Shown piece after piece: positions 39,401 to 51,401 of a stretch of 64,000 bases of DNA (position 1 is the stretch's first letter; each line of letters begins with the position of its first letter). This DNA comes from Buxus sempervirens (taxonomy: Eukaryota > Streptophyta > Magnoliopsida > Buxales > Buxaceae): positions 1,240,001 through 1,304,000 of the forward strand of contig OX387193.1 in assembly GCA_947561395.2 (NCBI GenBank), in the 5' to 3' direction. Position numbers and translations under genes: made by a program. Under the pieces are notes generated by a model. The model made no database searches. It had not been told where the DNA came from and worked only from the letters and a program-made list of their open reading frames with translations.

Positions 39401-40680
39401 AACACTGCAGGGCACACTCTATGGCTTCCATGTCATTCTGAAAAAGACGATCAATCTGGAACTCACTGCAACCTTCCTCAATTACTGCCAAGCATATATC
39501 TAATTTATTCTCTGAGGCCGTCTCCTTAAGCCATCTAACCAGATAACTGTCATCATTCTTACATTCTATGAAATGCTGATAATCTTTCACCTGATGTTCA
39601 GATGCCAAGGCCATATCATGAAACCTATTTCGCATAAATGGAATAGCTTTCTCACGCAATCGTACCAAGACCTTGTCATCTTTGACACCCTTAAGCATCA
39701 TTTTAAATTTTTCATAGTCAGATAATTGCTCCCATGAAACAATACTCATAGAGAAATTAGTTTCTTCATCACTTTCATCGGAATAAACAAGATGATGCAG
39801 GAATGAAATATCCTCATGGAAATGCTGCAACTCAACAATACCCTTGCTACAAGCAAATTCCACCAAACAGATTGAATTGTCTAGCTGCCCACTAAAGTTA
39901 TCAATCTCTCTAGCTCTTTTCTTGTACCAAAAGGAAAGTTCGTCAATTGATGGCCATACAAACCCCAAGCAAAGGTTGACAAAATGTTCAGTTCTATCTT
40001 GGATACTTCTCTCAGTATCCGGAAACCTATTTACAAAAGCTACCATTTTATCACATTCAACCCAATCTTTTTCCCTTAACATAGTGGTTGGAGGAGGAGA
40101 TCTTCCAGGAAGGAGCTGCCCATAAGTCTGAACAGGAACTGTTTCAGGAATAGCAGTTAAGATGTCTAACATGAAAGGAGCCATTGAATACAGATGACGC
40201 CTGAAAAGCAGGTTTAAGGCACCAATTTTTCCACTTGCAGCCTGATATACAGCAACTTCATTGATAGGAGCAATCCGAAAGTTTCTATATTCCTCGACAG
40301 AAAACCTGAACCAGAATACATCAGTAAGCCATATGCAAATAATATCTGAACAAGGACATAAAATGTGGGTCTCCAAGTAGTTTAACTCATAATATGGTTA
40401 AAATAAATGTTAGGGCTGTGAAGACCAAGTAATAGATTACAGCATATTTTATTTGCACATAGAAAGTGTTCAAATATATTAGACAACTTGATTTAAAGAA
40501 TTCATTCAGATTTGATGAAATAAACCAATCAACAATCAAATGCCTTATCTCTCAACTAGTTAACATTGGGAAACATGAAGCCTTTTCCTCTATACCTATC
40601 TTTCAGAAGTTATACCTTTATTCAAACTTTCAAAGCATATGTAACCAAATCTTTCTCAACTAACTCCAACCATACTCTTT

Positions 40681-40745
<65 letters not shown>

Positions 40746-43700
40746 ATCTTTCAATGAATAGCTCTTTATATCTTCTCACATCTGCCATCTTAGATCCTTC
40801 CTTTACATGCCCAAGTTATCTTAACCTAAGTTCCCTTACCTGACACCAAGTTGGGCTAGAATTAGCCACTCTCAGATATGTTCGTTCTTTATCTTATCTT
40901 TCCTTCTTCCCACAAATCCATCCCGCCATCAACATCTCGGTAACATTTATTCTATACATATGTTGCTCCTTTTTTTCTTTGCATTTCAATCCATTCATCA
41001 CCATCTTGTAAAATTTTCCTTTTAGTCTAGGTGGTACATCAATCATTTGCTTAAACTCGCTTCTTCACCTGATCCGTCCAGCTCTAATTCTCTATGCAAA
41101 ATCTACACTTTTTATAGTTGGTCTTAGTTCAACTTATTTTAAGACCTTTTGATTCTGAAGTATCCCTCCATAACTCCAATTTTGCACTTTGTCACTTTCT
41201 CTTCTCTAGCTTTATCCACCAAAACTACATCATCAGCGAATAGCATATACTAAGTTAACTCTTCTTAAACACAAGTAGCTGATTCATCCATAACTAAAGC
41301 AAAAAAATAGAAACTCATAGTTCGCCCTTGAAGTAACCCTATCATTATTAGAAACTCACTTGTCTCTCTATCCGTTCCTCTCACCATAGTAGGCACTCCC
41401 TCATACGTGTCCCTGATGACCTCAATGTATCTTAATGGCTCTAATTTTTTTTTAACCCAAAACTCACCAAATTATGTCTCTTTGGATTTTTTTAGTTCAA
41501 TGAAAATAATGTGAAGCTCTCTACTTTTCTCGAAACTTCTCCATTAATTGTGCAATTAAGGTCTGAAAAAACATTCAAATTTTTATGAACATAAAGAAAA
41601 ATAAGAAGAGGAAAAAAGAAAGAAAACAAGAGAGTAAAGAAAGAAGGGGACATAATTTGCACATAAAAGCTGCATTTTATATAGCTTCTTAGTAGTATAT
41701 AAGTTCATTTGAGCCCTGAATTCTATAGGCTTCTACAACTTTCAGCTGGTGGCACATTTGAAAGGGTTTGGTCAATAGGGCATTATTATGAAGCCCATGC
41801 TTCACAAAAGCAGGAAAATTAACTTCCAAACAGGGCTTGCAAGCAACCTTTTTATTCCATCATATGCTTTCGCATCAAAAAATTATTTGTTTTCAAATAC
41901 CCAAGTTAATAAAAATAACTCCTAAACAAGCCGTTTTCAAAGTCCACACTAAACCTTAAACATCCAAATTGCCATTTTCACTTGAACTTCCTAAAGAAGG
42001 CATCTCCTACAAAGCATTTCTTCATGAAGCACTTCTGTAGGAAGTTGCATCAAACATCAGCTATCATATTTTATTGTAAGAGTGTCAAAAAGAGACATCA
42101 TTTATGTAGCCATTGCCATATATTTGGGATCCTTTGGAAGACAAAGGAAAGATTAAATCAGACAGCTGTGCTCATATATTTGGATTATTTTTGGTTGAGC
42201 ACCTGTGCTATTGGCACACCAAAGTCAACTGCCTTCACTTCTACATATATGTGTGTGTGAAAAAGAAAATGTTGCCAAAAAAGAGGATATCAGTAAGAAT
42301 TATCCCACTCATTTCAACCTACTTTTACTAAATACTCATGACTGGCTATTCTCATGCTGCAGTTTCCATGAGGGAGGGGGTCATACTATTTACACACAAC
42401 CCTAAATTCAAAAGTATTGGAAGTGAAAAATGTAAATATTACCCCATGGGATATTAAGATCTATCATATGGAAATTAAATAAAGCAACTATTTGCCACAA
42501 GGAGTACCTTAAGTGGTCAATGTTATACACAGTTAACAAGCTTCAAATCTTTATTTATCTTCACTACCTCTGCTAAAAATAGCTTCAGAAGAGGTTTGTG
42601 TACCTGCCCATGTTTATTCCAACAAATGTCTCCAGCCGATCCTTGAATTGCAATAACTTAAGTCTAATCATACGGCAATCCCAAGCATGGCTGCATTCAT
42701 AATCTTCCGATTCTGAAAACCTGTAATGGTTTGTTATACAAAGCCCATGAGCAAGTAGAGCCTTCACTGCATCTTCAGTTGGTCCTACTTTATCAACACA
42801 TTCTGAAAGTACAAACATTTGATCTTTGATATTTGCCAGAAACGAATTTATTTCTTCTGTTCCTTGATTTGAATGCAACCATTGTGACTTGTAAACTTCA
42901 TCTTTGTCTAGACCATAACGATTAGCAAAGTCCATGGCAGCCTGATACTGTTGATTGCTAATTAAAAGAGTATACATTTCAGGGGCAGATATTTCTGAAA
43001 ATGATAATAAATCCCAGTGTGATCTAGCCAATCTCAACTCACTGGACCTCTCCTGGCTAAACTGCTCTAAGTACTGCAAGTCAACGGAATCCTTGTGACC
43101 TTGTGAAACTTCTGAATTAAGTTCATCCGATGATGCATTCTCTAAAAGAAATACAAATCCTTGACGCTGCTGAATTCTTTCTAAAACAGGCTTAGAAAAT
43201 ACTGGATCATTATTTAGAAGTTTTATACCACCAATAACATCTAACATAGTTACAACACCACTTCTCTTTGCAATGATAAGGATATGATCAGACCACCATG
43301 TGAAATCTACAATATTATTTAAGTATTTTCTTTGATTTGAGAAATCATTGTCCACATGTGAACCATTTCTTTCACCAAAGGCAACAACTGAAAGAGATCT
43401 GAATTCATTCTCCAGCTTAAAAATGAATAAGCTTCCCGTCATATCAACAGTAGCAACAAACTTCCCTTGAGGAGAAATGACAACTTTTGGAGTTGTTAAT
43501 GGACCTGCATAACCTTTACATGGAGAATATAATCCTTCAAACTGAGGAGAAGAGAACACTGGCTCTAGATCAGAGTTCCTAGTTCTGTGCCATAGAGAAA
43601 GGGAATATAGCCCTGCACATAGAATAAATAAAATTCATTATATATGATATGTGAACAAAATGGTTTAAAGTGATAAGAAATTGACAATATGATCCAAGAA

Positions 43701-46700
43701 AAAGATGTTTTGTCAAGATAATCAGTTAAAAGAAAGAAAAAAGTGCACTTTGATACCAGCATTGCTCGAGTTCACCAATTCACTAACAGCACTACAAACT
43801 AAAACAAGCAAAGAAAGTTCTTGGTGGTAGTCTGCACATGAAACATGCTGAGGGAACTGTTTCTTTAAGTATGAGCCAGTACTTGAAGTGCCCTTGGAAG
43901 AAACGGTCACAGCCAGTTCTTGACTGAACTCGATATTATGAAGTAAACCTTCTGATGTAAGGACATTGAAGCTACACCTGTAGAAAATTTAATTCACTTA
44001 AAACAAGTAAAGAAGCTTGAACATCTATGCATGAGTGAAAAACAACAATTATGCAACTCATACTCTAAAAACAAGGACCTTTAGGCATGAAAGCTTGACT
44101 CAAATGCTCCAGAGAGAAAAAGTGTTATAATTGCTCCACTACACGGGGATTTTGTATGTGTATCTACGCATGTTTCCATGCCAAGGTCTTAACACTTAAT
44201 TATTGGTTTCATATCAGGTTTTTGGACCTACAAAACCAATATGTATTGGGCATCAGTACATATCAACCAATACATATCTGGTATTGGTACAAAATTGTTT
44301 TTATCAGTATACAGTAATGGTACATAATGATCGAAACCGCAAGAATACTATAGAATTATGGGATTTATATTGGTTTCAGACAAAACTTAAAACCTTGCAG
44401 CACATGCGAGCAGGAAGAGAGAGTTTGTGTTAAACTGAAAACTTACAAACAAGAAGTCTTTGAACCAGAATCACCCAGCACAATCAGACCTATAATTGGC
44501 AGAGAAACCTTTAACTGCCTCTTTGTAAATTTTGTTATCTCTTCCCCATTTGCTTTGATGAAATAAAGTGTCTCATTGTCATCAGTAACTCCAAGAATGT
44601 CACAAGAATCTGACCAAGTTCCATGAATGAATGTGCAAAGCATGGCACCTGAACGAATAGAAAGCAGTTCAGGACATGTACTAAGTAGCAAATTGAATCA
44701 GGTATGATAAAAACCAGCAAAAATTTCATCATGTCATATAAATAGTCCAAAATTTATTAAATTCCATAACTCTGTGCAGAAAAAAGTTAAACTCACAGGA
44801 CCCACTAAACATACCCACTGTTCTAGTGACATAATCTCCATTTTGAGCTAAAAGCCAAACTGGCCAGCAAATAAGATAAAAATAAGATAGATCAAGTTTC
44901 ACCAACTTCGTCAATTAACCTTGTCTTGATTTAGAATTCTGAAGAGAATAGATCAATGGTGACAGTCAGAATGGTATCAGCTACTTCTTCAATTTGCAAA
45001 TATTTTACGATGAAAATTGATCCTAATTTCTAACAACATCTTCATAGAAATTTTCAAATAACAATGATAACTCAATTCAATTTTATTGGCATCATCATCG
45101 GCAACCATAGTTCACATCAAAAACTAAGGGTTGCAGAACAAACATTGTCCATTCTGGTTAAAACAAGCATTTCCACGAAAGAATAAAGTAGATTTTAGTG
45201 GCTTATTACTTCAATAAGTTTAGAACCATTAAAACCTTACATAAAATACATGGTGAAATAGTCCTCACACAAATAAAACTCCCAGATAACATTGTGATCA
45301 TTACTTTCTCTTCTAACAGCTACCTCACACTTTTAATCATTTCAATCTTAAATTCATAGTCAGAATTCAGAAATTCCAGAGATAGTTAAAAAATTAGCCA
45401 TCTTGGATAAATAAAAGCCAATATACGAGATAAATCCAAGGTGGTAATTCATCTAAATCATAATTCCATCAATATCACTTTATGATACTAAATTTAGTGA
45501 TTCTTACTGGTAAAAATGCCACATGGTTCCTTGTAGTTGTCATCCTTCTGCAAAATCGTTATCTGATTTCCAATGGCTATAGCAACATGTTCACCTCTAG
45601 GTGAGATAAATAAGGAGATCCACTTCTTCAACTTCCTTGGATGCTTGTACTCATTCCATTTATCTTTTAACTGATTTAAACCTTCAAAAAAAATAAAAGA
45701 CATCACTTGTCTAAATTTGCCATAACTGACCAGTTTAGTTTTTTTCTGAGTTGGAGAATAAACATTAAACTATTGATGTGTTGATAAATATGAAAATGAA
45801 ATCAGATCTATTGGAAAGTAAAAAGGTAAAAATAATAAAAATAAACAACAAATAATTTGACTTATGATTCTTTAATTCGTTAAGTATGTCCATAATAAAC
45901 CTGAATGCCAGATAATAATGTCCTCTTGATGCATCATGGCCGCATGAGTAAAGAGGAAATATAGACAAGAAATCAATGCAAGTAACAAAAACACCAGTTT
46001 GAGCAATTGCTACAGTTATAATCAGCATTGTGACAATTGACAAAAGGCAACCAAATATCCAAAATTCCAAGTAATCAAAAGGTTCCTTCTTACGCAAAAA
46101 TTGGTTAATCAGACGAACTAAGAACAACAAAATCTTGTTTGAATTAGTAAGGCAGAGGAAAACAAAAAGGGGAAAAAAAGTTCAATTTACCAAGTTCTCA
46201 TTCAAAGTCTCAATAGCATGGATCACTTCTATCTTATCCAAATCTGAAGTCAAACATTATACTTCATCCCAAAACGTGTAACAGGTTCTGCTAAGGCTCA
46301 GACTGGAATGATCATCCCTCTCAAGATATAATATCGATATTGAAGATAAAAATTGATTATATGATATATTACAAGCAAAATCTTACTTAAAGCAAATTCG
46401 ATTTGCATTTTTTTTTCCCTTCCAAAGGGAAAAAATTTGTCACAGAGTTCGGAGTTTTAAGTAGTCTTCCAAGATAATTCAATCAATACTGATAATCAGA
46501 TTAGGTCATAGACCAGAATTTCTATATACCTCGAGCCGACACCAACGACAGCAAGCGCCCTTTTACACCTTCATGAGGCTGAAAATTCAAAGTAGAAAAA
46601 TAGATAAATAAACTGAAAAGAGCATGGAGATTGATGTTTGAGAGGAGCAAGCTTCAAAATTATAACAAAAGCGACATGAAACAACAGTTTGGGCGCCAAA

Positions 46701-46835
46701 AAAATATTTGGAATGAGACAAAAAGAATATTAGATCTTGACGCGGTTGTACCTGTTGAGGAGGAAAATCCGAAGGGAAAGGCCTGGAAGCATGATAATGA
46801 GTCTCATAAAGCACTTCTTGAACTCTCTCCTCCAT
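30425..46835 (-). CDS. MIP2: MIP2 / NBAS-like Sec39-domain tethering subunit
   Basis: Plant MIP2 (MAG2-interacting protein 2, NBAS/Sec39 homologue) is a subunit of the ER tether that captures Golgi-derived COPI vesicles. Thirteen in-phase exons, 5' to 3': 46752-46835, 46530-46578, 45508-45681, 44815-44847 (33-nt microexon), 44447-44648, 43757-43977, 42604-43612, 39329-40305, 38609-38697, 36860-37219, 34626-35871, 33322-33587 and 30425-33037. Total 2440 aa, close to the roughly 2400 aa known for Arabidopsis. The N-terminus MEERVQEVLYETHYHASRPF matches the family start. Residues about 60-350 look like a beta-propeller (KKWISLFISPRGEHVAIAIG and similar strands). The helical Sec39 region begins near RLARSHWDLLSFSEISAPEM and includes SVEEYRNFRIAPINEVAVYQ. 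An acidic linker (NNWSSDEWDAGWESFQEEP) precedes the C-terminal helices. Introns 7 and 11 contain LINE relics. No disabling change found. Confidence 0.93.
33651..34477 (-). mobile_element. 5'-truncated LINE insertion in MIP2 intron 11 (16-bp TSD)
   Basis: The 16-mer TGGATACATTGTGCAT occurs at 33635-33650 and again at 34478-34493. Directly after the left copy is a run of about 13 T, the poly-A tail of a minus-strand retroposon. The minus strand at 34018-34440 encodes a zinc-binding domain typical of plant LINE ORF2: RRWKRNTLSSHVCVMC, then ESEESIDHLFVYCRFATIIW (the CxxC...H...C finger) and WFIWLERNNRIFRD. The reverse transcriptase is absent, so the copy is 5'-truncated. A small repeat of CATAAGAAGGCC near 34437-34467 marks the truncated 5' end. 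It lies within the intron 33588-34625. Confidence 0.88.
40684..40743. repeat. (CT)n microsatellite
   Basis: An uninterrupted CT dinucleotide tract of about 30 units in MIP2 intron 7. It is likely to be length-polymorphic. On the MIP2 sense strand it reads GA. Confidence 0.95.
40840..41580 (-). pseudogene. RTE-type LINE reverse-transcriptase relic in MIP2 intron 7
   Basis: The minus strand carries decayed but recognisable reverse-transcriptase blocks in the expected order: LHIIFIELKKS, LRYIEVIRDTYEGVPTMVRG, IIGLLQGRTMS (degenerate GLxQGSxLSP), YMLFADDVVLVDKAREE with the catalytic FADD at about 41229-41240, then PPRLKGKFYKMV and MYRINVTEMLMAGWICGKK. These are the hallmarks of the RTE-like LINE family common in plants. 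Frameshifts and stops interrupt it, and no target duplication was found. It is in the same orientation as MIP2, in the intron 40306-42603. Confidence 0.85.
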
Positions 46836-47575
46836 TAACGATGGGTCTCTGTCTTTTCCCCGATCTTAGAGCTTGCAAAAATATGCCGAGAGAGAGAGAG
46901 AGAAAAAAAGCGGTTTGACAGACTAGAAAACGTAAAGAAATAAATAAATTTGGGTGGGCCGGCATCAGCGTTAGTGTATAGGCTTTGTCTGCATTTATTA
47001 TCAAAAAAAAAAGTATAGGCTCTGTCTGTCTCTCTCTGGGAATTGGGCCAAGATTTCTCGCACGCGATGGTGATGGAGAGTGAAACTCTGATGTGGAAGT
47101 AATTTTCATGATTAGCGCTGCTGTTGGCTCGGGATGGGCTCGGATAAGCGGAGCTTGGACATTGAAAAAAGCTCATTTAAACAACGGCTTGAGCCGAGCT
47201 TGGGTGAGCGTCACTCCGCAAAATCTGAGCCCACTTGATTTGATTTAATATATTATAATTTATAATATTTAGTACTTTTTATACAACGTGTGTTGATTTG
47301 GGAGTGAAATCGTATGCGGCATGAGACGTTTATGTTTTCACGTGGGGCATCTATGGTCCTGATTTTTCACATTTTTTAATGTGAAAAATATCCTTTCACA
47401 TGAAAAAACCAAAACCTTGGGATGCTTCTTGTGGATATATCCCATGCTTGCAACAGTGTCTGTCGCAGGTATTTCAACTTATTGATTTTGTAGATTTGTA
47501 ATTATTAAATGCACTGCCAGTGCCAACTTATCTTACGTAATTACAAATTTGGATAATGAGTCCAAAACTTCAACC
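46836..47575. other. MIP2 promoter region, shortened by a LINE
   Basis: Upstream of the MIP2 start codon on the minus strand. A GA/CT tract (46889-46908) probably lies in the 5'UTR. At 47120-47230 there are GAGCTTGG / GGCTTGAGCC words on both strands that look like a decayed repeat. No TATA box was assigned with confidence. The L1-like LINE begins about 750 bp upstream of the MIP2 ATG. Confidence 0.4.
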
Positions 47576-47591
47576 AAGCTTGAGCTACATA

Positions 47592-49856
47592 AATGGCAAT
47601 TCTTGTGGGATGATTGTGCCTGCTAGGGGTATAAGACAGGGAGATCCTCTCTCTCCCTACATTTTTATCCTCACCCAGCATGTTCTATCTATGGCTTTGA
47701 TTAGGGCTGAACACCACAACTTCATTAATGGAATTAAAGCTAATGTGGTTGCCGAACCTATTAGTCACCTGCTTTATGCAGATGACCTCCTCATCTTTGG
47801 GAGAGCCACTAAGCAGAATGTTACTAATTTCAAAAGCATCATTGATATTTTCTGTGAAAGTGCTGGGCATAGTTTCAATCAAGGGAAGTCTGAACTCTAT
47901 TTCAGCCCTAATATCAAAGGAAAAAGAAAGGGGGAGATGGCTAGAGAGATCGGAATCAAGCCTACTAGGAAACCTGGTAAATACCTAGGTATTCCCACCT
48001 TCCTTAGAAGTCCCAGAATCCAAAACTTCCAAAAAATCATAGATAAAATCAACAGGAAGCTGCTAGGATGGAAAGCTAGAACTCTAAATCAAGTTGCTAA
48101 GGTGACCCTCATTAATGCAACCCTCTTGAGCACCTCCCAATTCTATATGGGATGCCTAAAGCTCCCTACTACCATCTTAGATCACATTGATAAAGAAGCA
48201 AGAACCTTTTTTTGGTCCAAACCAGATAAAGAAAGAACCATACATACAATATGTTGGGAGAAAATCTGCCTCCCTAAGAGATGTGGTGGGCTGAACATAA
48301 AAAACAGTAGAATTTTCAATCAGGCCATGCTCTCTAAAGTTGCTTGGGGGATGGCCCAAAATGAATCAAAAGTCTGGTGTAACCTAATGAAAGCAAAATA
48401 CTGCAGGAAGGATGAGTTCCTTAAAGTTTCGGTTAAAAAAAATGATTCTTGGTTATGGAAGCAGATTTGTCAGGCTAGGAAAGTTATTAGAATGGGGATG
48501 GGATGGATTATAGCAAATGGGGAGTCAATAGAGATAGGTGAGCATGGGTGGAGTGCAAATTTGGAAAGGGAAGAGGTGCTAAATGAGGATACCCAAAGGC
48601 TTAACAGCCTGGGGGATCTAATTGACCAGCATCAAAGATCCTGGAATATGCAAAAAATTAAAGAAGTGTGGCCACAGCAGGTGGTGGATAAAATTCTTGA
48701 GATACCCATCAGTAAAACTGCAAGAGAGGATAAACTGATATGGAAAGGCACAACCAAGGGAACCTTCTCTGTTGCCTCTACTTATCGCATGCTTACAAGT
48801 GGGCAAGAGCAACAGCCGGATGCAGGTAAATGGCTCAAATTATGGCACCTACCCTGCCCTCAGAAAATTAAAATGTTCTTATGGAAGATAATCCAGCAAG
48901 GTATGCCTACCAATGATCTTTTCCACAGCAGATTAAATATCCCTATTGAATTATGTTCTTTATGCAACCATGTTCAAGATTCCACTACTCATCTATTCCT
49001 TAAGTGTAGCTTCAGCAGGGCTCTATGGTTTGCCATGATGGGAGGAAGGCTGGAAGAACACTCACAACACCTAACCTGTAAAGATTGGGTGTTTAATGGG
49101 CTGATGCAAACTCAGGGGAGGACACAAGAGGAAGCTAACCTGATTGTGGCAGCATGGGCAAATTGTTGCTGGGTGGTTTGGAATGCCAGGAACAAAGCCA
49201 TATTCGAGAATATTAGTCCAAACCTACAAAATAGTATTAATTTTTTTTCTTACCTGCAGGAAGACTCAAGGAGAATGGCATTTGACGAGCACCTGCAAAA
49301 GGGAAGGAAAAACCATGAAATCTTCATCAAGTGGGAGAGACCAAGAGATGAGTGGATCAAAATAAATGTGGATGGAGCAGCGAAAGGCAGTCCTGGACAA
49401 GCAGCTACAGGGTGTGTGGCAAGGAACAGTGATGGCATTTGCATAGGAGCAATAGCACTAAAGATTGGAGTTGCTGATTCGCTAATGGCAGAAACGAAGG
49501 CTGTGCTTGAAGGCCTCTACATGGGTCTCCAACTTCAACTCAAAAAAGTGATCATAGAAGGAGACTGTAAAACTCTTATTGACATTCTAAAGCTAAGAAG
49601 TCACCCTCCCTGGAAGATAGCAGTTCACGTGGAGAACATCCGACTCTTGGCAAATTCCTTTGATGAGATCAAATTCCAATCCATTCACCGAGAGGCAAAT
49701 AGGGTAGCAGATGGCCTAGCAAACTTTGCTATCCATAATTTCTCTTGCTTCTGGTTAAAGAACTTCCCCAAATCTATTTTTGAATGTATCACAGATGACT
49801 TTCTGGGACGGGCGGAGCCCAGACTTGTTCCCATTGTACATTTCTGTTACAACTAA
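47592..49856 (+). pseudogene. ORF2 C-terminal part: RT, zinc-binding and RNase H domains
   Basis: An uninterrupted frame of about 754 residues to TAA at 49854. It begins inside the reverse transcriptase with GIRQGDPLSPYIFIL and includes the catalytic LLYADDLLIFG block. The RT thumb/linker follows (KYLGIPTFLRSPRIQNFQKI, INRKLLGWKARTLNQ), then a zinc-binding region (CSLCNHVQDSTTHLFLKCSF), and a C-terminal RNase H domain with INVDGAAKGSPGQAATG, AETKAVLEG, IEGDCKTLIDIL and HREANRVADGLANFAI. The four acidic RNase H positions (D, E, D, D) are all present. The missing endonuclease and N-terminal RT make it non-autonomous. An ATG at 47556, upstream of the insertion, reads in frame through the junction, but that is flanking DNA, not element sequence. 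Confidence 0.9.
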
Positions 49857-49892
49857 TCAAATTGTGAACCGTCTTCATATCAAAAAAAAAAA
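47592..49892 (+). mobile_element. Young 5'-truncated L1-like LINE (16-bp TSD)
   Basis: Flanked by perfect 16-bp copies of AAGCTTGAGCTACATA (47576-47591 and 49893-49908), with a poly-A tail of about 11-13 bases directly before the right copy. These are classic marks of target-primed reverse transcription. Only the ORF2 3' part and a 36-bp 3'UTR before the tail are present, so the insertion is 5'-truncated within the reverse transcriptase. The duplication has no mismatch and the reading frame is open throughout, pointing to a recent event. Confidence 0.94.
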
Positions 49893-49908
49893 AAGCTTGA
49901 GCTACATA

Positions 49909-51225
49909 GGTCCCAAGTTTAAATAAAGTTTAGCTTTCGCGATTTGTTTGTAACCCTAAGTTTAACGAGACAACGAACTCTCACATGTGATACATATATT
50001 AATCCAGTCTATATCAATATCTATATTTTATATGGAGAAGAGCGTGTATGAGAAAGTTTCCTAAAAAATAAAGCAATTTCTTTACATTTTTTTTTTTGGT
50101 AAGGAGCAATTTCTTTACTTGTAACTTTGTAATACCTTACCAAAAATTATTTCTAGAGGGAAAATTTGGTAATTTTTTATGTTTTTAATTAATAAATAAT
50201 GAGATTATGCTTCCTTTTTATTTATTTTTCATTGTCATTATCCATTTAGACACCCTTACTAGAGTTTCCCAAAAAATGTGTTTAGCTACAATTTACAAGA
50301 AGGCTCGCAAGACTTCGAGTTATTCTCAAAACATATACTTCATGGTTCAAAACACTATTTTAATCAAACAGCTATATAATATATATATATATATATATAT
50401 TTCTTTTCTTTTCTTTTTTTGTGATTACAACCTACCAATTTTTCCCGATAATTCTAAATTATTCCCTTGAAATATAAAATTTTCCATTTGCTAATAAATA
50501 AACAAATATATTTTTTATAATGTAGCTTTTAGAAAAATCCCTACAATCCTGCTTGTATTAGATAATAATTGGACTGCTCACATTAAGATATTCAACTAAT
50601 CTCCTTGTGACAACTGACAACTATGGAGAAGGATCACATTTAATAAATATTTATATAAGAAAAACGTGGTTGAAAATTTATTTTCACAGAAGAGAAAAAG
50701 TTTCATAAATAATATACATTAAGGTAATAGATACTATAGAATTATCAATAATCTAAAAGGTCCAAGTTTGTCCCTCCCTTGAAATACTATACGGTAAAAA
50801 AAAAAAGAAAAAGAAAGACGGAATGATATTTGTGTTTCCTGAATGCGGGATATTTGAAATGTCATTAGGTAGAAAAAAATTGAATGGCATATGTGTTTCC
50901 CAAATGGCGGATACTTGAAATATTATTCAATAGAAAAAAGATCGAATCGAATGATATATGGCTTCCCAAATGTGGGATAATTTAAACATTATTCAATAGA
51001 AAATAGATTGAATGATAATATGATATGTGTGCTACTTTAAATACCATTTGGTAGGGAAAAAAGGACCAAATGATATATATTTTTTCCGAAAAAGGGATAA
51101 TTCAAATATCTTTGATAGAAAAATGAACAAAAAAAAGACCGGATGGTTCATACCAAATGACATTGGGGGAGGGGAAACATAGACTTCTGAGATTATTTAT
51201 ACTGTTTATATATTGTTACCAGAGG
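49909..51225. other. AT-rich spacer between LINE and hAT-like element
   Basis: No gene was recognised. It contains a (TA)n microsatellite at about 50378-50400 followed by a T-rich tract, and a degenerate 61-bp tandem repeat listed separately. Confidence 0.5.
50821..51165. repeat. Degenerate tandem repeat, about 61-bp unit
   Basis: At least five diverged units start near 50821, 50882, 50949, 51010 and 51067, and a partial sixth follows near 51143. The unit contains GAATGATAT, TTTCC(C/T)(A/G)AAT, GGGATA, TTGAAAT and TTATT-CAATAGAAAAA. Spacing varies from 57 to 67 bases through small indels. There is no coding potential. It is a minisatellite of unknown origin. Confidence 0.75.
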
Positions 51226-51401
51226 TAGGGTTGCTTATTGGGCCGCCCCAAGCAAGCCTGTGGGCCGGCACGGCACGGCCCTACACTGTAGCCGTGCCTT
51301 GCCGAGCTCAAGTATTCAGGCAAGCGGCCCGTTAGGCATGCAGCCCGGCAGGCCACGGCTCGTTTGGCACATGGGCCAGTGGGCCGCTAGCACACCGGCC
51401 C

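Noticed and set aside
47556-47591. ATG at 47556 as a start of a retroelement protein
   Set aside because: It lies outside and within the left target duplication; the in-frame join to ORF2 is accidental.
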